64,000 nt of DNA from contig NZ_CP060139.1 in NCBI RefSeq assembly GCF_014524565.1, forward strand, positions 1,991,501 through 2,055,500, written 5' to 3'. The notes below the pieces were generated by a model. The model did no database searches and had not been told where the DNA came from. It saw nothing but the letters and a program-made list of their open reading frames with translations. Numbering within the stretch: the first letter of the stretch is position 1; every line of letters begins with the position of its first letter. This document shows, piece after piece, positions 58,176 to 64,000 of this stretch. The position numbers and the translations under genes are program-made. This DNA is from Croceimicrobium hydrocarbonivorans. GTDB taxonomy: Bacteria > Bacteroidota > Bacteroidia > Flavobacteriales > Schleiferiaceae.

Positions 58176-58667
58176 ATGACGCGATCCCTACCTATCTGGA
58201 TAAAGATTTTAGTTCTATTAAATGGAAAAGAAGGATTGCAGGTACTGGGTGTGGTCTTTTTACTTTCAGCCCTATTTCTTCCTATTATAATGGAGGGTCA
58301 TGTGACCTCAATTCGTCAATTATCAGGTCTTTTATTGTATTTCATGTTGGCAATTTATTGGCTTCATCTAATATGGAAGGCTCGTTATGATTTGCCCACC
58401 TTGTTGGAAGGACGAATTACAAAAGGGAACCTCACGTATAAAAAGTGGTTTGATCGGCGTATCATGAATAAAAGGGGCTGTGATTTTACTTATCGTTTTA
58501 CGGATGTAAGTGGAAAGGAGTATACAACAAGCTTTCAATCTTACAAGGGATTAGAGCTTCAAGATGAAGAATTACTAATCTATCATCCATCTGCGCCTGA
58601 AAAAGCTTTGGTGATTGAAGCTCTAGACTCTCCCCTTCGTAATTATATTCTAAAACACTGGCTCTAA
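58176..58667 (+). CDS. Small membrane protein, DUF3592-like
   Basis: The 163-residue protein has two hydrophobic segments (GLQVLGVVFLLSALFLPIIM and LSGLLLYFMLAIYWLHLIW). A soluble C-terminal domain follows (GRITKGNLTYKKWFDR, CDFTYRFTDVSGKEYTTSF, QDEELLIYHPSAPEKALVIEAL), resembling the DUF3592 pattern of VxGxV-type beta strands. It ends the plus-strand gene set and faces the RND efflux genes. Function unknown. Confidence 0.62.
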   Translation: MTRSLPIWIKILVLLNGKEGLQVLGVVFLLSALFLPIIMEGHVTSIRQLSGLLLYFMLAIYWLHLIWKARYDLPTLLEGRITKGNLTYKKWFDRRIMNKRGCDFTYRFTDVSGKEYTTSFQSYKGLELQDEELLIYHPSAPEKALVIEALDSPLRNYILKHWL

Positions 58668-58696
58668 CAAAAAAGGAGCACCCCTGCAGGTGCTCC
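58668..58696 (-). terminator. Rho-independent terminator of the RND efflux operon
   Basis: GGAGCACC (58675-58682) and GGTGCTCC (58689-58696) form a perfect 8 bp stem around CCTGCA. On the minus strand the stem is followed by a T run (TTTTTTG), which fits a terminator for the efflux genes. It lies 64 nt beyond their last stop codon. Confidence 0.82.
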
Positions 58697-58759
58697 TCTC
58701 GTCGTAAACCATGTCAGTCATCTAAAGCGAGATAACTGATTGAAGAAAAACAGAATTAA

Positions 58760-61700
58760 TCAGGCCATACTGGTTTGAAGCGTCTCTTCGATTTCGGTGT
58801 TCAGCTCTTCTCGAGGGGTTTCTACTAATTCGATCTTTTGCTCTTTATCCCATCCAAAACGAGCCATCACCCGGTCGAAGATGTAATACACCAAGGGCAC
58901 TACAATCAGGGTTAAGAACATAGAACTGGTGAGGCCGCCAATCAGCACCCAGGCCAATCCGTTTTTCCATTCAGCACCGGCACCACTGGCCAAAGCAATA
59001 GGTAGCATACCAATTACCATCGCCAGGGTAGTCATCAAGATGGGACGAATCCGCACCTGAGTAGCGCGAATCAGCGCTTCGCGTACTTCCAGTCCACTTT
59101 CCTTCAATTGATTGGTAAAGTCAACCACCAGAATGGCATTCTTGGCTACCAAACCAATCAACATAATCATCCCCAAAATGGAGAATATACTTAAGGCATT
59201 TCCACTTAAAGCCAGGGCTAAGAGGGCTCCAATCACCGCCAATGGTAAGGAGAACATCACTACTAGTGGATAAGCATAACTATTGTAAAGGGCTACCATA
59301 ATCAAGTACACCAATACCAAAGAGGTTAAAAGGGCCAGCAAGAGGCTGCCAAAGGCTTCCGCCTGATTTTCGAGATCACCTCCCATGCTGTAAGTCAATC
59401 CGGCGGGGAAGTCAATGCTCGCTAATTGGTTCTGAATTTCTTCCCCAACCGTACCTACAGGTCGACCAATAACCTGAGCCGACACCGTAATGGTGGGCAC
59501 CTTATCCCGACGATTAAGCTGAGCAGGTCCTGAAGCTTCAATTACGCTAGCGAATTGATCTAAGCGGATTTGATCGCCCTTATTATTCATCAGCACCAGA
59601 CTTTGGATGTCCTCAATTTTCTGACGATCAAATTGATCCAAAAGGATATTGATATCGTACTCATTGTCGCCATCGCGGTATTTGGATTCTTGCACCCCAT
59701 TAAAGGCGGTACGCATGGTTCCTCCTACTAATTCGAGGCTTAAGCCCAGGCTGGCCATTTTATCGCGGTCGATCTGCACTTGAATTTCAGGATTACCGTC
59801 TTTTAAGCTGCTTTCCACTTCGGCGGTACCTTGCACTGATTGCACAATCTCCATCACCTTATCGGCATAGCTCTTCATTTGCTCCGCTTCGGATCCACTC
59901 AATACAATTTGAATGGGAGCCTGAGTTCCGGAGCCTACTAAAGAAGCAGGAACGGCCTTAAACTTGGCTCCAGGGATATTCTCTTGCAAGGCAATTTGCA
60001 ACTGACGAGAGAAAATGGGTGCGGTAACCGTCCGTTGATCAGCGTCGATCATTTTAACGCTAAGCTCCGCTACATATGGGGTATTGGTATTCCCAGATCG
60101 GCTGCCAGACTGCTGTCCAACTACGGTAGAGATTTCTTTAACCTCCGGAAACTGACTAACGAAGTATTCGGCCTTTTGGCTGAGGAGGTTGGTTTGGTGC
60201 AAACTGGCCTTTTTAGGTAATTCAATTTGCATTAAGAACTCACCACGGTCACCAGCCGAAACGAATTCGGATCCGATAAAGCCTTTGGTTACCAAGGTGA
60301 AGGAGCCAATAAAGAGAGCAAAGGTGATGGCCAAAACCACCAGCTTATGTTGGAAAGACCATTTTAAGGCTTGAGTCATTCCCTCCTCAAAGCTCTTGAG
60401 CACGCCTTCGAACCAGCGAATAAAGTTCCCGATAAGGCCCTTGCTTTTTAAATTGGACAAGCGCGAGAAACGTGAGGCCAATAATGGAATTAAGGTAAAG
60501 GCCACCAATAAACTCAGCAGGGTGCTAATGGCAACGGTTAAGGAGAACTGACGCAGTAAGTTTCCAATAATACCACCAGTTAAGGAGATCGGTACGAATA
60601 CCGCAACAATTACCAGTGTAATGGAAATTACGGTTACTCCAATTTCACGAATACCATCATAGGCCGCTTGGAAGGGACTTTTACCCATTTCCATGTGGCG
60701 GTAAATATTTTCAATTACTACAATCGCATCATCCACCAGGATACCAACTACCAGGGAGAGGGCTAAAAGACTCATCAGGTTGAGGGTAAAGCCCAGGAGC
60801 ATCATCGCCGTGAAGGTGGCTATAATGGAGGCGGGTACTGATACCATTACAATTACAGCATTCCGCAAGCTATGCAGGAATAGGAGCATTACCAGGGCTA
60901 CCAGAATTACGGCAAAGAAAAGGTCGTGAATAACCGCATCTGCTGCTTCGAGGGTAAAGTCGGAGCTATCCTTAGCGATGGATATTTTAAGGTTCTTATC
61001 GGCATAAGCCTCTTCCAAATCAGCAATAATCTCTTTGGTCGCGGCACTAACCTCTACGGTATTGGCATCCCCCTGTTTACGGATATTAAGACCAATGGCA
61101 TTTTCGCCGTTTACACGGGATAAAATTTCCGCTTCTTTCTCGGTGTCTTGCACTTCGGCAACATCTCCCAGGCGGATCACGGAACCATTGGGCATGCTGC
61201 GTAATACCAGGGCCCGAATTTGATCCAGCGAATGGTATTTCCCGCTCAAGCGGATCAGGGTTTGAGTTTCGTCATCACTAATCTTACCGGTAGGGAAGTC
61301 CATATTGGCATTTTGCACAATCTGACTTAATTGCAAGAGGCTAATGCCGTAGGTTTCCAGTTTATCGGCGTTGATGTTGATGCGGATTTCACGGGCCTGA
61401 CCACCAATTACATCTACCTGCGCTACTCCTTCAATTTTGGATAGCTGAGGTTTTAGCTTTTGATCAATAAGGTCGTAGAGCTCCGTTCCGGAGAGGTCGG
61501 CGGAAACGCCCAGGTTCATAATGGGTAAATCACCCAAATCGAATTTACCTACCGATGGTTGTTGGGCATCATCGGGTAAATCGCTTACCATGGCATTAAT
61601 GTTCCTTTGGGCCTCTTGCATGGCCTGGTCTACATCTACATCTTGTTTCAGCTCGATGGTAACGATGGAAACACTTTCCATGGAGGTAGAACTCAGCCTG

Positions 61701-61933
61701 TCCAAGCCTTCGAGGGTGGAAACGGCATCTTCAATTTCTTTGGTTACCGAGTTCTCCACCTCAGTAGGCGAAGCTCCGGGGTATATGGTAGAAACGGTAA
61801 GTATAGGGGTGCTCATATCAGGGAGCAGCTCGTAGTTGAGCGCCTTATAACTGAAGGACCCGGCACCGATAAGTAGGGTAAATAGCACCACCACCAATGT
61901 GGGGCGGAGTATGGAAGTTTTGGTAATCTTCAT
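58760..61933 (-). CDS. RND efflux transporter permease (HAE1/AcrB family)
   Basis: The 1057-residue protein matches the full length of the family: N-terminal span, large periplasmic loops between TM1-TM2 and TM7-TM8, and 12 membrane segments in all. The proton-relay Asp pair is in TM4 (VVGILVDDAIVVIENIYRHME). LEGLDRLSSTSMESVSIVTIEL and ENAIGLNIRKQGDANTVEVS are typical porter-domain sequences. It exports hydrophobic compounds from the periplasm or inner leaflet in exchange for protons. It lies 14 nt after the adaptor gene in a TolC-adaptor-permease operon. Confidence 0.95.
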   Translation of the reverse strand: MKITKTSILRPTLVVVLFTLLIGAGSFSYKALNYELLPDMSTPILTVSTIYPGASPTEVENSVTKEIEDAVSTLEGLDRLSSTSMESVSIVTIELKQDVDVDQAMQEAQRNINAMVSDLPDDAQQPSVGKFDLGDLPIMNLGVSADLSGTELYDLIDQKLKPQLSKIEGVAQVDVIGGQAREIRININADKLETYGISLLQLSQIVQNANMDFPTGKISDDETQTLIRLSGKYHSLDQIRALVLRSMPNGSVIRLGDVAEVQDTEKEAEILSRVNGENAIGLNIRKQGDANTVEVSAATKEIIADLEEAYADKNLKISIAKDSSDFTLEAADAVIHDLFFAVILVALVMLLFLHSLRNAVIVMVSVPASIIATFTAMMLLGFTLNLMSLLALSLVVGILVDDAIVVIENIYRHMEMGKSPFQAAYDGIREIGVTVISITLVIVAVFVPISLTGGIIGNLLRQFSLTVAISTLLSLLVAFTLIPLLASRFSRLSNLKSKGLIGNFIRWFEGVLKSFEEGMTQALKWSFQHKLVVLAITFALFIGSFTLVTKGFIGSEFVSAGDRGEFLMQIELPKKASLHQTNLLSQKAEYFVSQFPEVKEISTVVGQQSGSRSGNTNTPYVAELSVKMIDADQRTVTAPIFSRQLQIALQENIPGAKFKAVPASLVGSGTQAPIQIVLSGSEAEQMKSYADKVMEIVQSVQGTAEVESSLKDGNPEIQVQIDRDKMASLGLSLELVGGTMRTAFNGVQESKYRDGDNEYDINILLDQFDRQKIEDIQSLVLMNNKGDQIRLDQFASVIEASGPAQLNRRDKVPTITVSAQVIGRPVGTVGEEIQNQLASIDFPAGLTYSMGGDLENQAEAFGSLLLALLTSLVLVYLIMVALYNSYAYPLVVMFSLPLAVIGALLALALSGNALSIFSILGMIMLIGLVAKNAILVVDFTNQLKESGLEVREALIRATQVRIRPILMTTLAMVIGMLPIALASGAGAEWKNGLAWVLIGGLTSSMFLTLIVVPLVYYIFDRVMARFGWDKEQKIELVETPREELNTEIEETLQTSMA

Positions 61934-61947
61934 GAGAATTTAGGCCT

Positions 61948-63003
61948 TTAGTGCAGCACTTTAACTTTAGTGCCGTCTGTCAAATTGATTTGACCGCTGG
62001 ATACCACTTGATCCTGGCTGCTTAAACCACTGATGATCTCCACCCAGGGACCATGACTGGCACCTACTTCAATATTTTTAAGCTCAGCTGTTTCGCCATT
62101 CACCACAAAAACCTGTGGATTTTGCAGGGAACCGGCTAAGGCATTACGATCTAAGTACAAAGCCTCTTCCTTTTGCTTAAAGTGAAAGTGGGCCGTGGTG
62201 TACATGCCAGGCTTCAATTTTTGGGCAGCGGAGTTTAGGAGTTCGATTTCCACATTGTATTTCAAGGAAGCATCCGCTTTCACCGCGATGGCCGAAACTA
62301 TACCCTTAAAAGTTTCACCTGCATATAGGTTGCTGCTTATCTCAACCGTATCTCCTTTTTGGATGCGTAAGATATCGCGAGCGGTAAGCTTTACATTGAG
62401 TCGCAATTGTTGATCATCAACAATCTCATAAAGCTTTGCACCTCCTCCGATATAGGAGCCTTCCTGAATGAAATCATCGTTGATAAAACCACTGGCAGTA
62501 GCGCGGATATAGGTGTTGCTTAAGCGCTTTTGGGCCGATTTGTACTGGGCCTCGGCGTTTTTAAGTCCAATGCCGATATCTTCTAACTGACGCTGCGTAA
62601 CGGCATTTTGCTCAGCCAATTTGGAGAAACGCTCCTGATCCGCTTTAAGCTTAAGGTAGTTGGCTTCGGTGGCGGCAACTTCCGCTTCGAGCAGGTCATT
62701 TTCTACTTCGGCTAAAAGATCGCCTTTGCTTACGGTGCTTCCTTTTTTACGTAGCACGCGTATTACCCGACCTTGGGTTTCAGAAATTACCATAAGGTCT
62801 GTTACCGGCTCCAATTGGCCGTCGGCAGTGGTTTCTTCTTCCAAAATTTTACGACTGGCCTTGGTGGTTTCTACCGGAATGGCATCGCTGCTAATTTCAG
62901 AGAGTTTAGCGTTTTCTGCCATTTCCACTTTATTGTTGTAGAGTTGGAAAGCCATCAGGGCCAGGATGGCCACTCCGCTTAAGATTAAAAGAGCTTTTTT
63001 CAT
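61948..63003 (-). CDS. RND efflux periplasmic adaptor subunit (MFP)
   Basis: The 351-residue protein has an N-terminal membrane anchor (LLILSGVAILALMAFQLYNN), a lipoyl half-motif (VISETQGRVIRVLRKKGSTVSKGDLLAEVEN), an alpha-hairpin (ATEANYLKLKADQERFSKLAEQNAVTQRQLEDI), the second lipoyl half (NTYIRATASGFINDDFIQEGSYIGGG) and beta-barrel domains. It bridges the inner-membrane pump and the TolC channel. There is no lipobox, so it is anchored by a transmembrane helix. It starts 11 nt after the TolC-like gene. Confidence 0.94.
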   Translation of the reverse strand: MKKALLILSGVAILALMAFQLYNNKVEMAENAKLSEISSDAIPVETTKASRKILEEETTADGQLEPVTDLMVISETQGRVIRVLRKKGSTVSKGDLLAEVENDLLEAEVAATEANYLKLKADQERFSKLAEQNAVTQRQLEDIGIGLKNAEAQYKSAQKRLSNTYIRATASGFINDDFIQEGSYIGGGAKLYEIVDDQQLRLNVKLTARDILRIQKGDTVEISSNLYAGETFKGIVSAIAVKADASLKYNVEIELLNSAAQKLKPGMYTTAHFHFKQKEEALYLDRNALAGSLQNPQVFVVNGETAELKNIEVGASHGPWVEIISGLSSQDQVVSSGQINLTDGTKVKVLH

Positions 63004-63014
63004 GATCGAATTAT

Positions 63015-64000
63015 TTAGGTGTTTTGAAGTATTTGTTGAATGCGTCCCAAGGATTTAAGCAGATCGAGTTCCGAACGCTTGAATTTGAGAACCTCATTGT
63101 AGTAATTGGTTTGGGCAGAGCGGAAGGCCTGCTCGGCATCCAGTAGTTCGGTAAGGCCGATTACTTCCTCCTGATACATTTGCTGGGATTGCTCGTATAC
63201 CTTGCGGGCCAATTCTTTATTGTCGGCCTGAGCGGATACAGATGCAAAGCTGTATTGCAATTGCTTGCGGGCATTTTCGGTTTGCAGGTCGAGCTGACTA
63301 CTAGCATAGTCTTTTTGCAATTGGAGTTTGTCGATCTGCAATTGATTCTGCTGAATTTTATGGTGCTTGCTGCCGCCATCAAAAATGGGAACCTGCAATT
63401 GCACTCCAATTACCGTTTGTTGGAACCAAGGTTGATTGCCATCAAAGAAATTGAACTCATTGCGTTGGGCTTGCCAGCTTTGTTGACCAAAAAGAGCCAG
63501 GGTAGGATAGTAGCCTGCGCGAGTAACTTCGAGGTTGCGGAGGTTAAGCTTCTTCTGCTTTTCGAGAATTTTAAGCTCAATAGGGCTTTGACTTTCGTAA
63601 CTGGCCAGGCTTAAGCTGAGGTCTTCCAGATCTAAGGGTTCTTCTAGGCTGAGCTCGGCGGTGATGGGTAAACCCATTAAAAGCTTGAGGTAGTTCACCT
63701 GCTGATCGCGTACCGCTCGCAGGGATTGCAATTGGGTGGCCAGATTGGTTTTTTGCACGGTGATCCGGTCCAACTCATTAGCGGTGATCATCTCATTTTG
63801 ATAGCGGGCCAACATCACCTTGCTCATTTTATCAAGGGTCAGCAGGTTGCTGTCTAGAGAGCGAATCTGGGCTTCAATTTCCAGCGATTGATAGTAGGCG
63901 CTGGCCACCTGATAAATAAGATCTTCTTCGGATTTGATTTTGAGCAGGGCATAGAGTTCCCGACTGTCTTTAGCCGCTTTTAAGCCACTAAATAATTCTT
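63015..64000 (-). CDS. TolC-family outer-membrane efflux protein (5' partial)
   Basis: The minus-strand frame is open to the window edge, so the N-terminus lies beyond base 64000; 328 residues are visible. The sequence has the long heptad-rich helices of OEP/TolC proteins: KIKSEEDLIYQVASAYYQSLEIEAQIRSLDSN, QNEMITANELDRITVQKTNLATQLQSL, DGGSKHHKIQQNQLQIDKLQLQKDY and GLTELLDAEQAFRSAQTNYYNEVLKFKRSELDLLKSLG. The outer-membrane barrel strands GYYPTLALFGQQSWQ and GVQLQVPIFDGG lie between them. It provides the exit duct of this RND system. Its promoter is outside the window. Confidence 0.93.
   Translation of the reverse strand, partial: ELFSGLKAAKDSRELYALLKIKSEEDLIYQVASAYYQSLEIEAQIRSLDSNLLTLDKMSKVMLARYQNEMITANELDRITVQKTNLATQLQSLRAVRDQQVNYLKLLMGLPITAELSLEEPLDLEDLSLSLASYESQSPIELKILEKQKKLNLRNLEVTRAGYYPTLALFGQQSWQAQRNEFNFFDGNQPWFQQTVIGVQLQVPIFDGGSKHHKIQQNQLQIDKLQLQKDYASSQLDLQTENARKQLQYSFASVSAQADNKELARKVYEQSQQMYQEEVIGLTELLDAEQAFRSAQTNYYNEVLKFKRSELDLLKSLGRIQQILQNT

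Noticed and set aside
1-64000. tRNA, rRNA, CRISPR arrays, replication origin.
   Set aside because: No cloverleaf, ribosomal segment, regularly spaced repeat or DnaA-box cluster was seen when reading the intergenic parts; no search program was run.

Overview
The window comes from a Bacteroidota chromosome, most likely a flavobacterium-type marine or aquatic organism. The reasons are seven secreted proteins with C-terminal type IX secretion (T9SS) sorting domains, the T9SS component PorZ, the gliding lipoprotein GldH, a LytS/LytTR pair, DUF4837 and the near absence of Shine-Dalgarno sites. Several candidate promoters fit the Bacteroidota -7 box TAnnTTTG. No rRNA, tRNA, CRISPR array, integrase or intact insertion sequence was seen. 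The genes are tightly packed, with many 1-20 nt overlaps.

Layout. 1-1164: end of a fused peptide-type ABC ATPase. 1189-11915 (minus): a probable long transcription unit ricT-gldH-PBP1A-scoA-membrane glycosyltransferase-scoB-two more membrane glycosyltransferases, plus an unknown envelope protein. 12049-15086 (plus): porZ-recO. 15083-19322 (minus): DUF4837 lipoprotein, LysM lytic transglycosylase, gatA and tatA. 19493-23275 (plus): LolD-like ABC ATPase, an SDR lacking its usual Tyr/Lys, an ALDH8-type aldehyde dehydrogenase, a small membrane protein and a GNAT acetyltransferase.

23138-24840 is the clearest scar in the window. The 3' end of the GNAT gene is present twice, collinear and without gaps. 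The two copies flank a 1.4 kb AT-richer insert holding an unknown envelope protein, a possible 42-residue secreted peptide and a frameshifted dnaB remnant.

24912-44613 is an accessory, surface-oriented region: a LA_2272-type repeat protein, PD40 and HEAT-like proteins, an alpha/beta hydrolase, an AraC regulator, T9SS cargo (an esterase, a DNRLRE protein, a serine hydrolase, an Asp-box protein and a LamG protein), a LytS/LytTR two-component system, a JmjC-like cupin and a TPR-HTH membrane regulator. 44642-51520 is the RDD / SpoIIM / DUF4129 / DUF4350 / MoxR / DUF58 module. 51517-54219 (minus) holds marC, rmuC and a lipoprotein. 54313-58667 (plus) is an overlapping gene set of a sterol desaturase-type hydroxylase, a two-lobed aspartyl protease, a secreted protein with four tandem CBM48-like modules and two small envelope proteins. 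58760-64000 (minus) is a tripartite RND efflux system (TolC, adaptor, permease).

All function calls come from reading motifs by eye. No database search was run.
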